Translations under genes and position numbers: made by a program | Notes under the pieces: generated by a model | Database searches by the model: none | Seen by the model: the letters and a program-made list of their open reading frames with translations, nothing else | Told to the model about the DNA's origin: nothing | From: Synechococcus sp. CO36386bin_29 | GTDB lineage: Bacteria > Cyanobacteriota > Cyanobacteriia > PCC-6307 > Cyanobiaceae | DNA length: 64,000 bases | NCBI GenBank assembly: GCA_011523835.1 | Contig: WTFZ01000049.1 | Coordinates: 1-64,000, forward strand | Direction: 5' to 3' | Shown: piece after piece, positions 42,004 through 53,378 of the stretch | Layout of the letters: each line of letters starts with the position of its first letter | How positions within the stretch are numbered: position 1 is the first letter of the stretch

Positions 42004-43626
42004 TCAGAGGGTCGGGCTGGCATCCAAAGGCGTGGCATCCCGCTGAGGATGCAGGGATGGGTTCAAGGCCCCGGCAACCAAGCGGTTCAGAGCATTGACA
42101 AAGGCCTGCGCAGCGGCGACAACCACGTCGGTATCGGCTGCATGACCGGAAAAGAGCTGACCGTCACGCCGCAGCCGAATCGTGACCTCGCCCATGGCAT
42201 CGATGCCCTCGGTCACGGACTTCACCGAAAACTCCACCAGCTCATTCGGCTCCCCTGCCAGTGCATTCAGAGCACGGCACACGGCATCCACAGGGCCTGT
42301 GCCGATCGCGGCTTCACTCTGTTCATTCCCCTCCTCATCGAGCAGAGTCACGGTGGCCGTGGGCTGCAGACTGCTCCCGCAACTCACCTGCACCAGCTTG
42401 AGCTGATAGCGGGCATCGGGTTGCTGGACCTGCTCGCTCACGATTGCTTCGAGGTCGCGATCGGTGATGTCGCGCTTGCGATCGGCCAACTCCTTGAAGC
42501 GGGCGAACGCGTCGTCGAGGTCTTCGCGACTGAGGTCGTACCCAAGTTCTTCGAGACGGGCTCGCACGGCACTGCGGCCGCTGAGCTTCCCAAGGGAGAT
42601 CCGGTTATCCGTGAGTCCTACCGTGCGGGCATCAACGATCTCGTAAGTGAGCCGGTTTTTGAGAACGCCGTCCTGGTGAATGCCCGATTCATGTGCAAAA
42701 GCATTGGCACCCACGATCGCTTTGTTGGGCTGCACCACCATGCCGGTGAGATTCGAAACCAGACGCGAGGTTTTCGTGATCTCCTCGGTGCGCACGCCTG
42801 TTAAGGGAGTGGGGGACTCCTCCGCTCTGCCGAAGAAGGGATTGAAGTAGCGGCGGCGCACGTGCAAGGCCATCACCAGCTCTTCCAGGGCTGCATTGCC
42901 GGCTCGCTCGCCAATGCCATTGATGGTGCACTCCAACTGGCGAGCTCCGTTTTTCACTGCCTCGAGAAAGTTGGCCACCGCCAGACCGAGGTCGTTATGG
43001 CCATGAACGGAGAGCACGGCATCAGAGATATTGGGAACGTGCTGATCGATGCCGGCGATTAATTCGCCGAACTCGGCCGGCGTGGTGTACCCAACCGTGT
43101 CGGGAATGTTGATGGTGCTGGCTCCGGCAGCGATGGCCGCTTCGATCACTTCATAAAGAAAATCCGGGTCACTGCGGCCCGCGTCTTCACAGGAAAACTC
43201 AACGTCATCAACAAGAGAACGGGCATAGGCCACCATCTCGGGCACGATCGCCAACACCTCCTGGCGGCTCTTGCGCAGTTTGTGTTCGAGGTGAATGTCG
43301 CTCGTTGCAATGAAGGTGTGAATGCGGCGGCGCGGAGCGGGAGCCACCGCATCGGCACAGGCTTTGATGTCACCACGGGAGGCCCGGGCAAGACCGCAGA
43401 TGATCGGACCTTGCTCTCCACCAACCTGCTGGGCAATGCGCTGAACGGCAGCGAAGTCTCCAGGGCTGGCAAACGGGAAACCCGCTTCGATCACATCGAC
43501 GCCGAGACGAGCAAGCTGCTGGGCAATGGCCAGCTTTTCTTCAAGGTTGAGGCTGGCGCCCGGCGACTGCTCACCATCCCGAAGGGTGGTGTCGAAGATC
43601 AGAACGCGGCCTGGATCATGGGCCAT
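42004..43626 (-). CDS. leuA: 2-isopropylmalate synthase
   Basis: [66 protein letters not shown]. Confidence 0.98.
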   Translation of the reverse strand: MAHDPGRVLIFDTTLRDGEQSPGASLNLEEKLAIAQQLARLGVDVIEAGFPFASPGDFAAVQRIAQQVGGEQGPIICGLARASRGDIKACADAVAPAPRRRIHTFIATSDIHLEHKLRKSRQEVLAIVPEMVAYARSLVDDVEFSCEDAGRSDPDFLYEVIEAAIAAGASTINIPDTVGYTTPAEFGELIAGIDQHVPNISDAVLSVHGHNDLGLAVANFLEAVKNGARQLECTINGIGERAGNAALEELVMALHVRRRYFNPFFGRAEESPTPLTGVRTEEITKTSRLVSNLTGMVVQPNKAIVGANAFAHESGIHQDGVLKNRLTYEIVDARTVGLTDNRISLGKLSGRSAVRARLEELGYDLSREDLDDAFARFKELADRKRDITDRDLEAIVSEQVQQPDARYQLKLVQVSCGSSLQPTATVTLLDEEGNEQSEAAIGTGPVDAVCRALNALAGEPNELVEFSVKSVTEGIDAMGEVTIRLRRDGQLFSGHAADTDVVVAAAQAFVNALNRLVAGALNPSLHPQRDATPLDASPTL

Positions 43627-43750
43627 AACAACAGCCTCGACGCGATTTAGTCGGAATGACTATGAGTTAGTCCAGTTTAAGGGAGTGGACCGGGTCCAAC
43701 CCAGTGAAATGGGCCAGATGCCGGGTACATTCAACCCACTTCGCAGGGGG

Positions 43751-45322
43751 ATGGTGGCCAACGGTGCTCTCGCGCTCGTTCTCCACGCCCACCTGCCTTA
43801 TGTGCGCGGAGCTGCACCGCAGTCGCTGGAAGAGGACTGGTTCTTTCAGGCCCTGATCGAGTGCTACTTACCCCTTCTGGACACCCTGGAGACAGCGGCG
43901 GCAGATCCTCTTCAGGAGGCACGGCTCACCATGGGCCTGTCGCCCACCTTGCTCTCGCTCCTGGCCGACCGCACCCTGCAATCGCGGTTTCCCTCATGGG
44001 TTGAAGCAAGGCTGACCCTTCTCAAGGAAGCACCCGACGATCGACGGGAGGCGGCTGAAGACCTCGCCCTGTCATTCGAGAAACACCTGAAGTCCTGGAG
44101 AGGTTGCGAAGGCGATCTGATCAGCCGCTTTGCGGCTCTGCAGCAGCAGGACGTTCTCGATCTCCTCACCTGCGGAGCTACCCATGGCTACCTGCCACTG
44201 CTACGTGAGCATCCGGAAACCGTGCGCGCTCAGCTGCGCACAGCCGTGCGCGAACACCACCGCCTGCTCGGCGAGCGACCGTTGGGGATCTGGCTGCCGG
44301 AATGCGCGTATTACGAGGGCCTGGACCGCTGGATGCGGGATGCGGGCCTGCGCTACGCGGTGCTGGATGGCCATGGCCTGCTCCACGCAGAGCCCCGTCC
44401 CCGTTACGGCGTCTATGCCCCGATTGTGAGCCAACAGGGTGTGGCCTTTTTCGGGCGCGACAGCGATGCCACCCTGCCGGTGTGGTCGGCCAGAGATGGC
44501 TACCCCGGCGATCCTTTGTATCGCGAATTTCACCGGGATCTGGGCTGGGATCTACCCCCCGAACTGATCGAGGGGCATGGCCTACCCACTGGACGTCCTC
44601 TTGGACTCAAGCTGCATCGGGTGAGCGATCCCAGCGGGGGACTCGATGGCAAGTGTCCCTATGAACCAGAGAAAGCTCGCACCCGCACCAGGGAACACGC
44701 CAGGCATTTTCTGCAGGGGCGTCGCGAACAGCTCGATCGCTTGCGGGCTGGCATGGCCAACGCGCCTCTCCTGGTGGCACCGTTTGATGCCGAACTGTTT
44801 GGCCACTGGTGGTTTGAGGGGCCGCACTTTCTGCAGGAGCTCTTCCGTCAGGGGCCTGCCGAAGGTGTGCGCTTCACAAGCCTGCGCGAGGTGTTGGCCA
44901 GCAACCCGAACCTGCAGCTCTGCGCTCCCTGCCCGTCCAGCTGGGGACGGGGAGGGTTCCACGATTACTGGCTCAATGAAACCAATGCCTGGATCATCCC
45001 TGAATGGAGCCGGGCCGGGCGTGCAATGGTGGAACGCTGCAGCCGCGGCGTGGGCAGTGAGGCTGATCTGCGTCTGCTCCACCAGGCAGGCAGAGAGCTA
45101 CTGCTGGCCCAGTCATCCGACTGGAGCTTCATCCTGCGGGCCGGCACCACCACAGAGCTTGCCAAGGAAAGGATCGAACGTCACCTCGCGCGCTTTTGGC
45201 GGCTGATGGCGGCCATCGACCGGCGCGAAGACCTGCCTGAGCATTGGCTGGAAGACGTGGAGGCTGAAGACGCAGTATTCCCTCTGATTCAGCCGGCCGA
45301 CTGGGTAAACATTGGCGCCTGA
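43751..45322 (+). CDS. GH57/DUF1957 family 1,4-alpha-glucan branching enzyme
   Basis: LALVLHAHLPYVRG; GIWLPECAYYEGLDRWMRDAG; APFDAELFGHWWFEGP; start after track ORF start. Confidence 0.88.
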   Translation: MVANGALALVLHAHLPYVRGAAPQSLEEDWFFQALIECYLPLLDTLETAAADPLQEARLTMGLSPTLLSLLADRTLQSRFPSWVEARLTLLKEAPDDRREAAEDLALSFEKHLKSWRGCEGDLISRFAALQQQDVLDLLTCGATHGYLPLLREHPETVRAQLRTAVREHHRLLGERPLGIWLPECAYYEGLDRWMRDAGLRYAVLDGHGLLHAEPRPRYGVYAPIVSQQGVAFFGRDSDATLPVWSARDGYPGDPLYREFHRDLGWDLPPELIEGHGLPTGRPLGLKLHRVSDPSGGLDGKCPYEPEKARTRTREHARHFLQGRREQLDRLRAGMANAPLLVAPFDAELFGHWWFEGPHFLQELFRQGPAEGVRFTSLREVLASNPNLQLCAPCPSSWGRGGFHDYWLNETNAWIIPEWSRAGRAMVERCSRGVGSEADLRLLHQAGRELLLAQSSDWSFILRAGTTTELAKERIERHLARFWRLMAAIDRREDLPEHWLEDVEAEDAVFPLIQPADWVNIGA

Positions 45323-46542
45323 GTGGAAGGAACGCCTAACACCAACCCCCGCCGCAGCTCCCAGGGAGACAACGCGAACAGGCGCAGCATCACACTCATC
45401 AAGCGCGGCAGCGGCAACGTATTGGTGAGGAAGCCAAACCACTCCTTCCGGGGCAGCGAAAAGAAGGTGGCGAAGTGGGTGCGCAATAGGGTTTCGTTGA
45501 AGCCCATCAACCGGCCCAGACCGAACTGATACAGCTGATGGCGCAGGACCAGCTCCATCGGCCAGAGCGCCTGCCAACCCCGTTGTGCCAAAGCCGCTGA
45601 GCCCAACGCTGGATTGGCGAGGGCTTCAGCCAAGGCCTGGGCCAGATCAGGGCCCCGGCGCAGGAGCGCTCCAACCATGTAGCCCGAAGCTGGATGCACC
45701 ATGCTCGCTGCACCTCCGAAGGCCAGCAGCGGCTGGCTCCGGTCCGGCAACGGCAGGTTCATCGGGAAGAGGCAAAACTCCTCATGGATCACTTCGGTGA
45801 TCTGCACACCGCGCTGATCCAGACGCTGCTGGAGTCGTTGCTTGAGCACGTTGTAAGGAACACCCGGTGCCAAAGCGAGTGAGGTTTCTTCCACGAAGAA
45901 CACCCCATCCCCCAGATCCATCGCATAGAGAAACGTGGGTGGTTCCTGTCGCTGGTCCTCACTGAGGTGGTCACAGCGGTAGTCCATCAGCACAAAACGT
46001 TCCGCTTCAATCGGCGGCTTGGAGAAGCGCCCCACCACGCCATAGGCCGCCTGGCCGGCGACCGGCCCATGATCAGGGCGGCGAATGTGGGGCGTGCGTG
46101 AGCCGGAGGCATCGATCACCAGGCGCGCCTGCAACGTCGTTCCCGACACGCAGCTGACGTTGGTGATTGCACCGGTTACGTCCACCCGATCGGCCGTGTC
46201 TTGATGCCAGACAACCCCATCGGACCGCTTCAACCAGTAGCGCTGCAGAGCAGCCCGATCGAACAAGCCATAGTCGATCCCGTGGGCATGGCTCTGGTCC
46301 TGAGCCGTTGTGCCCCCTTCGCCGAAATAACTAACGGTGTCGCTCCAACGGTGCTCCAGTAAGTGCTCGAGCCCAACCATCTTCAGCTCATCGGCCCAGA
46401 TGCCGTAGGTATTCGGCCAGGGAGCATCGACCGGATCTGGTGCGATGCCTGCAACAGCCACACCCCTTTGATTCAGTTCCGAGGTAATGCAGAGGGCGGC
46501 AGGGCCGCCCCCCAGCACCAGCACATCCACAGGTTCAGCCAA
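45289..46542 (-). CDS. crtL: Lycopene cyclase (CrtL type)
   Basis: VLVLGGGPAALCITSELNQRGVAVAGIAPDP; FGGAASMVHPASGYMVGALLRR. Confidence 0.92.
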   Translation of the reverse strand: MAEPVDVLVLGGGPAALCITSELNQRGVAVAGIAPDPVDAPWPNTYGIWADELKMVGLEHLLEHRWSDTVSYFGEGGTTAQDQSHAHGIDYGLFDRAALQRYWLKRSDGVVWHQDTADRVDVTGAITNVSCVSGTTLQARLVIDASGSRTPHIRRPDHGPVAGQAAYGVVGRFSKPPIEAERFVLMDYRCDHLSEDQRQEPPTFLYAMDLGDGVFFVEETSLALAPGVPYNVLKQRLQQRLDQRGVQITEVIHEEFCLFPMNLPLPDRSQPLLAFGGAASMVHPASGYMVGALLRRGPDLAQALAEALANPALGSAALAQRGWQALWPMELVLRHQLYQFGLGRLMGFNETLLRTHFATFFSLPRKEWFGFLTNTLPLPRLMSVMLRLFALSPWELRRGLVLGVPSTQAPMFTQSAG

Positions 46543-46545
46543 GGG

Positions 46546-49176
46546 TCAGCTGTCCTGGGAGTCAGGGCTGGCGTCAGTTTCAGCAGCCACGCCTTCCGCT
46601 TCAGCGTCAGTCGCCTCATCCGACTCAGCTTCCGGCGGCACCAACACCACCTCCGACAGACGATCGCCCTTGTCAAGACGCTGCAGACGCACCCCCGTGG
46701 CCGCCCGTGACTGCTGGGGGATGGAATCGGCGCTGGTTCGCACAATCACGCCCTTCTCGCTCACCAGCAACACCTCTTCGCCAGCGCCAAGCACGCGCAG
46801 ACCCACCAAGGCATCGGCTTCGGTACGGAACTTCATCGCCCGCAGGCCCATGCCCGCCCTCTTCTGAAGACGGAACTGGGTCACCGGAACGCGCTTCCCC
46901 AAACCGGAGGCCGAGGCCACCAGCACCCAGGGACCATCGCTGACGGTCCCGGTTTCGTCATCACCGGAGTCGTCGTCGCTGCTCTGGGCCACCCGATCAG
47001 CCAGCTCCACCGGCAACACGTCCATGCTCACCAGGGCATCACCGTCGCGCAGATTCATCGAGCGCACCCCGCGGGCCGTGCGCCCGAGGGGCCTGAGCTC
47101 ATCGTCGCTAAGTCGGAAGTGAATGGTCATGCCAGCCTGTGAGCCGATCAGCACACTGTCGCCCGACACCGCCAGGCGCACCCAGGTGAGAGCGTCGCCT
47201 TCCTCCAGACCGATGGCGATCAAACCGTTGGAGCGGATGTTGCTGAAGGCCGACAGGCGCGTGCGCTTGATGAAGCCCCCCTGGGTGAGCATCAGCAGAT
47301 CGGTGTCGTCGTTGAACTCCGACACCGCCAACAGCGAGGTAATCATCTCCTCGCGAGGAATCGGCAGCAGCTGCACCACCGGGGTGCCCTTGGCGGTGCG
47401 GCTGCACTGGGGCACCCGATAGGCCGGCAGGGCGTAAGACACGCCCCGGTCGCTGAACAGCAGCAAGGTGTCATGGTCGTTGCAGCCGATGAACAGCTTC
47501 ACGGCCTCCTCCCCTTGGCTGCGTGTCCCAGCCTTGCCACGGGTGCCACGGCTGGTGGCCTCGAACTCGCTTACCGGCATGCGCTTGAGGTAACCGGTTT
47601 CGGTGAGCAGCACCACGGAGCGTTCATTGGCGATTAGGTCGATGTCATCCAGACCGCCCCCAAGATCAAGAATTTCAGTACGCCTTGGGATGGCATGGCG
47701 ATCGCGCAACTGGCCCAGTTCGTCCTGAATGATTCCGAACACCCGCTCGCGCCGGCCAAGGATGTCCTTGTAATCGGCAATCTTGGTGACCAGATCCTCG
47801 TGCTCCAGCCGGATCTTGTCCGCCTCAAGGGCAGTGAGCCGGCGCAGTTGCATCTGCAAAATTGCGTCCGCCTGCACCTCCGAGAGGCCATGACGCTCCT
47901 GCAATTGTTGGCGCGCAGTGGCCGTATCGGGAGCAGCCCGGATCAAAGCAATGATGGGGTCGAGCTGGTCGAGGGCCAGCAGCAAGCCCAGCAGGATGTG
48001 ATCGCGCTCTTCAGCCTTGCGTAGAAAATAACGAGTGCGCCGTTCGATGGTCTCGACACGGAAGTCGAGGAACACCTCGAGCATCTTCCGCAAGGTGAGC
48101 AGGATTGGCTCTCCATTCACTAGCGCCAGCATGTGCGCGCTGAAATTGCTCTGCAGCGGGGTGAGTTTGTAGAGATTGTTCAGCACAACCTGTGGATAGG
48201 CATCCCTGCGCAGCTCCACAACGATGCGCATGCCATCGCGGTCGCTCTCATCGCGGATGTCCGAAATCCCCTCGAGCTTCTTGTCGTTCACCATCTCGGC
48301 GATGCGCTCGATCATCGCCGCCTTGTTGGTCTGGTAAGGCAGCGCTGTGATGATCACTGCGTCACGATCCGGGCGACCAGGAACCTCAAGGGTCTCGATC
48401 GCCGCCACGCCGCGCATGGTCACAGATCCGCGCCCGCTCAGGTAGGTCTCCTTGATGCCTGTGCGACCAAGAATCTGCCCCCCCGTGGGGAAGTCTGGCC
48501 CAGGGATCAGAGCCATCAACTCCTGATCACTGAGTTCAGGGTTCTCGATCAGCGCCAACAGGCCGGCGATCAACTCCCCAAGGTTGTGAGGAGGGATGTT
48601 GGTGGCCATGCCCACGGCAATGCCGGCAGACCCATTCAGCAGCAGCTGGGGAATTCGTGACGGCAACACCGTGGGTTCCTGCTGAGAGCCATCAAAGTTG
48701 TCGACGTAATCAACCGTCTCTGCTTCGATGTCTTCAAGCAGGCTGTCGGTGGTGAGTGCCTTCAGGCGCGACTCCGTGTAGCGCATGGCCGCCGGAGGAT
48801 CGTTATCAACCGATCCGAAATTGCCGTGGCCGTCGATCAGCGGCATCGACATTGAGAAGTCCTGGGCCATGCGCACCAGGGCGTCGTAAACCGCCGTGTC
48901 GCCGTGGGGGTGATATTTACCAAGTACCTCACCCACCACACGGGCACATTTCCTGTAGGGCCGGTCGCTGGTGAGACCGAGCTCGTACATCGCGTAGAGG
49001 ATGCGTCGATGCACGGGCTTGAGGCCATCGCGAGCATCGGGCAGCGCCCGGCCCACGATCACGCTCATCGCGTACTCGAGATACGAGCGCGACATTTCGT
49101 TGCGCAGATCCGTCTGGATAATCCGATCGTCGGAATCTCCGGGACCACCACTGCCGGGCCCCATTGGATCCGCCAT
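46546..49176 (-). CDS. gyrA: DNA gyrase subunit A
   Basis: [87 protein letters not shown]. Confidence 0.95.
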   Translation of the reverse strand: MADPMGPGSGGPGDSDDRIIQTDLRNEMSRSYLEYAMSVIVGRALPDARDGLKPVHRRILYAMYELGLTSDRPYRKCARVVGEVLGKYHPHGDTAVYDALVRMAQDFSMSMPLIDGHGNFGSVDNDPPAAMRYTESRLKALTTDSLLEDIEAETVDYVDNFDGSQQEPTVLPSRIPQLLLNGSAGIAVGMATNIPPHNLGELIAGLLALIENPELSDQELMALIPGPDFPTGGQILGRTGIKETYLSGRGSVTMRGVAAIETLEVPGRPDRDAVIITALPYQTNKAAMIERIAEMVNDKKLEGISDIRDESDRDGMRIVVELRRDAYPQVVLNNLYKLTPLQSNFSAHMLALVNGEPILLTLRKMLEVFLDFRVETIERRTRYFLRKAEERDHILLGLLLALDQLDPIIALIRAAPDTATARQQLQERHGLSEVQADAILQMQLRRLTALEADKIRLEHEDLVTKIADYKDILGRRERVFGIIQDELGQLRDRHAIPRRTEILDLGGGLDDIDLIANERSVVLLTETGYLKRMPVSEFEATSRGTRGKAGTRSQGEEAVKLFIGCNDHDTLLLFSDRGVSYALPAYRVPQCSRTAKGTPVVQLLPIPREEMITSLLAVSEFNDDTDLLMLTQGGFIKRTRLSAFSNIRSNGLIAIGLEEGDALTWVRLAVSGDSVLIGSQAGMTIHFRLSDDELRPLGRTARGVRSMNLRDGDALVSMDVLPVELADRVAQSSDDDSGDDETGTVSDGPWVLVASASGLGKRVPVTQFRLQKRAGMGLRAMKFRTEADALVGLRVLGAGEEVLLVSEKGVIVRTSADSIPQQSRAATGVRLQRLDKGDRLSEVVLVPPEAESDEATDAEAEGVAAETDASPDSQDS

Positions 49177-49282
49177 ACAAGACCTAAGCGCCGTCAACCA
49201 CTTTATCGCGCCTTATCCGAACCACCACAAACCCTTATTCGGTTCCTCGGGAGCGGAAATCAACCTGCAATCCGGCCGTAAA

Positions 49283-49849
49283 ATGCAGTCTTTACAGGTT
49301 TTGCGGCAGATGACGTCTGACTCACCGTCCGAATCAAAGGCACCTCAGAACGCCATCACCGCAGCGGATAGTGAGGAGAAGAGCACCGACAAACCAGCCA
49401 CCGAGCTTGGATCAAGCGAACCGCCTGAAACTGAAGCAACAGCGCAGGCACCGGAACCTCTGTCGCCCTCGATCGCCGAAAGAGTGAGTGTTCCCGCGAC
49501 CCCCTCCGCTGGTGAGTCCACGGATGAAGGTGGTGAATGGGATTTGCTCAGCTCGAAGCTTCGTCAGTGGTGGACCGAGAACGATCTCGCGGATCAATGG
49601 CAGCGATTGCGTCAACCGCTCATGCTCATCGCAGGTCTGATTGTTTTCATCCTTGCTTTGAGAATTTATGGGGGAATCCTGGATGCGATTGCCACCGTTC
49701 CTCTCGCCCCACGGCTCTTTGAGTTGGTTGGCGTTGTATACGCCACCTGGTTTGCCACCACTCAATTGGTCCGCAGCGAGGAGCGTCGCAAATTCAGCGC
49801 CCGATTCAGCGATCTTCTCAGCAGCATTCGCGGCAGGCAATCCACTTAA
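49283..49849 (+). CDS. CAAD/CURT1-like domain membrane protein
   Basis: Acidic/Pro-rich N-terminus, two TM, VYATWFATTQLVRSEERRKFSARFSDLL; internal start. Confidence 0.75.
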   Translation: MQSLQVLRQMTSDSPSESKAPQNAITAADSEEKSTDKPATELGSSEPPETEATAQAPEPLSPSIAERVSVPATPSAGESTDEGGEWDLLSSKLRQWWTENDLADQWQRLRQPLMLIAGLIVFILALRIYGGILDAIATVPLAPRLFELVGVVYATWFATTQLVRSEERRKFSARFSDLLSSIRGRQST

Positions 49850-49895
49850 CTTCAGCGATCCACCGCACGACCGATTGGTAGTTTGATCACACTCT

Positions 49896-51071
49896 GTGAC
49901 GACTGCGGTGGACATTCAGCTCGGACGCTCCAAGGTTGTACGTCGGGCCTACGGCATTGACGAGATCGCCCTGGTTCCGGGCGGTCGAACCGTGGATCCT
50001 GAGGTCACTGATACCCGCTGGACTCTCGGTGGCATCGAACGGGAGATTCCGATCATCGCCAGTGCCATGGATGGCGTGGTCGATGTGGAGATGGCTGTGC
50101 AGCTATCAAGTCTGGGAGCGCTTGGCGTTCTCAATCTCGAAGGCGTTCAGACCCGTTATGAAAACCCGAACGATGCGCTTGATCGCATCGCTGCTGTTGG
50201 GAAGGACGCATTCGTTCCACTCATGCAGGAGCTCTACAGCGAACCTGTCAAGGAACACCTGATCCGCAAGCGCATCCAGGACATCAAGGCCAATGGAGGC
50301 ATCGCTGCAGTCAGCGGAACCCCTGTGGCGGCAATGCGCTTCGGTAAGGCCATTGCCGAGGCCGGTGCCGATCTGTTTTTTGTTCAAGCCACAGTCGTTT
50401 CAACGGAGCACATTGGTCCGGAAGGACGCGAGAGTCTGAACCTTGAGTCCCTTTGCAGGGACATGGGCGTCCCAGTTGTAATTGGAAACTGCGTGACCTA
50501 CGACGTCGCCCTCCAATTGATGAGAGCAGGTGCGGCTGGCGTAATGGTGGGAATCGGCCCTGGAGCGGCCTGCACATCCCGAGGGGTTCTTGGTGTCGGC
50601 ATCCCCCAGGCGACCGCAGTGGCCGACTGCGCAGCCGCTAGAGATGACTACGAACGTGAAAGCGGCCGATACGTTCCGATCGTTGCTGACGGCGGAATTG
50701 TCACTGGTGGTGACATTTGCAAATGCATCGCCTGCGGCGCTGATGCCGTGATGATTGGCTCACCCATCGCCAGAGCAGACGAAGCACCGGGACGTGGGTT
50801 CCACTGGGGTATGGCCACGCCGAGTCCCGTTCTGCCTCGCGGAACCCGAATCAAGGTTGGGAGCACTGGAAGCCTTGAGAGAATCCTGCGGGGGCCTGCC
50901 AAGTTGGATGACGGAACACACAATCTTCTTGGTGCTCTCAAAACCTCCATGGGCACCCTCGGAGCCCGGACACTGAAAGAGATGCAATCGGTGGAAGTCG
51001 TGGTGGCCCCCTCGCTCCTCACCGAAGGAAAGGTTTACCAGAAAGCCCAGCAACTGGGCATGGGCAAATAG
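49896..51071 (+). CDS. guaB3: GuaB3-type IMP dehydrogenase-like protein
   Basis: [63 protein letters not shown]. Confidence 0.95.
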   Translation: MTTAVDIQLGRSKVVRRAYGIDEIALVPGGRTVDPEVTDTRWTLGGIEREIPIIASAMDGVVDVEMAVQLSSLGALGVLNLEGVQTRYENPNDALDRIAAVGKDAFVPLMQELYSEPVKEHLIRKRIQDIKANGGIAAVSGTPVAAMRFGKAIAEAGADLFFVQATVVSTEHIGPEGRESLNLESLCRDMGVPVVIGNCVTYDVALQLMRAGAAGVMVGIGPGAACTSRGVLGVGIPQATAVADCAAARDDYERESGRYVPIVADGGIVTGGDICKCIACGADAVMIGSPIARADEAPGRGFHWGMATPSPVLPRGTRIKVGSTGSLERILRGPAKLDDGTHNLLGALKTSMGTLGARTLKEMQSVEVVVAPSLLTEGKVYQKAQQLGMGK

Positions 51072-51077
51072 TCATAA

Positions 51078-51092
51078 GTCTCGAAGCGAGAC
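51078..51092. repeat. Small perfect hairpin after guaB3
   Basis: GTCTCG-AAG-CGAGAC. Confidence 0.4.
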
Positions 51093-51130
51093 ACAAAACA
51101 AGCAGGCAAGACACGCGGTACTCTCAGGTT

Positions 51131-51195
51131 GTGCGGGCGAATGCCCACACACTCCTCACACCCCCCGGCCCGACGCGTTCGGGCTTTCTGTCTTG
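51131..51195 (+). ncRNA. yfr1: Yfr1 small regulatory RNA (ends approximate)
   Basis: Located between guaB and trxA; single-stranded core ACTCCTCACAC at 51151-51161; 3' terminator stem GCCCGA-CGCG-TTCGGGC followed by TTTCTGTCTT. Confidence 0.9.
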
Positions 51196-51290
51196 TTCAG
51201 TCATCCATCACAGTTCGGGACCTTCGTGATGAGAATGAACGGCAACCAAGTAAACGGTTGCTAAATTTCGCCCATCTCGACCGCTAAGGA

Positions 51291-51614
51291 ATGTCCAGCG
51301 CTGCCGCTGTTACCGACGCTTCATTCGAACAGGATGTCCTGCAAAGTGATGTCCCCGTACTTGTGGATTTCTGGGCCCCTTGGTGCGGTCCCTGCCGGAT
51401 GGTGGCTCCCATCGTTGACGAGATCTCAAAGGAATTCGAAGGCAAGATCAAGGTGTTCAAGCTGAACACTGATGAAAATCCAAATGTGGCCAGTCAATTT
51501 GGCATCCGCAGCATTCCGACTCTGATGGTGTTCAAAGGTGGGCAAAAAGTCGACACCGTCGTGGGAGCTGTCCCCAAGGCAACCCTCTCTGGCACGATTG
51601 CCAAGTATCTCTGA
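51291..51614 (+). CDS. trxA: Thioredoxin
   Basis: [23 protein letters not shown]. Confidence 0.98.
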   Translation: MSSAAAVTDASFEQDVLQSDVPVLVDFWAPWCGPCRMVAPIVDEISKEFEGKIKVFKLNTDENPNVASQFGIRSIPTLMVFKGGQKVDTVVGAVPKATLSGTIAKYL

Positions 51615-51622
51615 GTCCACCA

Positions 51623-52267
51623 CTGGCTTCATTAACAGTCGGCCTGATCGATTACGGAATGGGAAATCTCCATTCCGTCTCAAAATGCTTCGAGCGCCTT
51701 GGACAGGTTCTCTTGTCCGTTTCAACCCCTGAAGACTTGGAGCGTTGCGACGCATTGATTCTTCCAGGGGTCGGATCTTTCGATCCGGCCATGGATCGCC
51801 TGCACCAAACAGGACTGATTCCCCACTTAGTGCAGTGGGGCCATCTTGACCGCCCGCTTCTCGGTATCTGCCTGGGCCTACAGCTCCTCTTCGAGCGCAG
51901 CGAAGAAGGTGATCGCGAAGGCCTCGGTCTGTTCAAAGGCAGTGTCTACCGTTTACCCAGCGGCCAGGGTGAACGTATTCCCCACATGGGTTGGGCGAAA
52001 CTAGAACGACGGCATTCCTGCCCACTCCTGCCTTCAGGAGTATCCACCCCCTGGGTTTACTTCGTGCATTCCTTTGCGGCCCATCCAGCTACAGAGCAGG
52101 ATCTTGCTGCTGACGTTGCATTCGGCAGCAGTGTCGCAACAGCCATGGTCTGGCATGGACGCATCGGAGCCTGTCAATTTCACCCCGAAAAATCAGGACG
52201 TTCGGGAGCCGTTCTTTTGAAACGCTGGCTGTCATGGCTTCAGGCAGGGGCACCGTTGCCCGCGTGA
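51623..52267 (+). CDS. hisH: Imidazole glycerol phosphate synthase subunit HisH (start codon problematic)
   Basis: TVGLIDYGMGNLHSVSKCFERLG; LLGICLGLQLLFERS; FHPEKSGRSG; first canonical in-frame start is 51659. Confidence 0.93.
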   Translation: MASLTVGLIDYGMGNLHSVSKCFERLGQVLLSVSTPEDLERCDALILPGVGSFDPAMDRLHQTGLIPHLVQWGHLDRPLLGICLGLQLLFERSEEGDREGLGLFKGSVYRLPSGQGERIPHMGWAKLERRHSCPLLPSGVSTPWVYFVHSFAAHPATEQDLAADVAFGSSVATAMVWHGRIGACQFHPEKSGRSGAVLLKRWLSWLQAGAPLPA

Positions 52268-52884
52268 GCGGCGTGCAGCTGCGCATGATCGGCGGCCGGA
52301 AGCTCCTGAGTCCACAAGGACAGGGAACACGGCCAACGACCGCAAGGGTGCGAGAAGCCTTGATGAATATTCTCGCCAGCGAGCTGAAGGATGCCCATTG
52401 GCTCGATCTGTACAGCGGCAGCGGAGTGATGGGTTGTGAGGCGATTGAACGTGGAGCAGCGAGAGTGTGGGCTGTCGAAAAGAATGCTCGGATCGCAAAC
52501 GTCTGCCGTCAGAATCTCGAGTTGATCGTTGGCTCACAACAGGATCCTGTGGAGGTCCGCGTCTTCCAAAAGGATCTGATGCCCTGGCTCGAAGCTGGTC
52601 GTCCCCAGGGAGTGGAACCCTTCACTCTGATCTACATAGACCCGCCGTATGCAGCGGGACGATACGAATCGACTCTCGACAGAGTGATCAAGAAGGAATG
52701 GATTTCAGCCGATGGACTGGCAATCTGTGAATACAGAAGCGGTCAGCGGCTTGAAGCCCCTGCCAATTGGAGTGAAGTTGATCGTCGACGCTACGGAACG
52801 AGCTCGCTTCTATTCCTCAACCCCCAAGAGCACTGCCGCGGCGATACTGGTTCCAGGCAGCCACAAAAAGACCAAGAAGGGTGA
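52234..52884 (+). CDS. rsmD: 16S rRNA (guanine966-N2)-methyltransferase RsmD
   Basis: [49 protein letters not shown]. Confidence 0.93.
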
Positions 52885-52930
52885 CTGGAATCAGCCCCAG
52901 AACAATGCCGCAGAGGAGGGGTTCGATCAT
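52817..52930 (-). CDS. petG: Cytochrome b6f complex subunit 5 PetG (37 aa)
   Basis: Manual minus-strand translation [37 protein letters not shown]; below ORF track cutoff. Confidence 0.96.
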
Positions 52931-52962
52931 TTGGTCGCGCCAGGATGATTGATTAAGCACAA

Positions 52963-53373
52963 TTGTTCCATGCACTCATCGCCTCTGTGACGGCTCCGTC
53001 ATCAACTGCTGCACCACCTGACCGCAAACGAGGTCTTGTCTCGGCACTCGTCGCTGTTGCAGCGGTCACGGCACTCGTGATGCTGATCTGGCTATTCGGT
53101 ATCAACCGACTCGACCCCTACAGCAAAACAACGCTGTCTCTCAGTGGAGATGTTCAACACGGAGGCCAACTGTTCAGGATCAACTGTGCTGGATGTCACG
53201 GCATCGCAGGCCAGGGGTTGGTGGGGCCCAGCCTTAGAGGCGTCACGACGAGCCGCAGTGACCGATCGATCATTCATCAGATCGTCAGTGGTGATACTCC
53301 ACCGATGCCACGGTTTGAGATCGAACCCCAGGGGATGGCCGATCTGCTCAGCCATCTCAAGACCATGAATTAA
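52963..53373 (+). CDS. cytM: Membrane-anchored c-type cytochrome, CytM-like
   Basis: One TM then [24 protein letters not shown] (CxxCH) and PPMPRFE. Confidence 0.85.
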
Positions 53374-53378
53374 GACTG

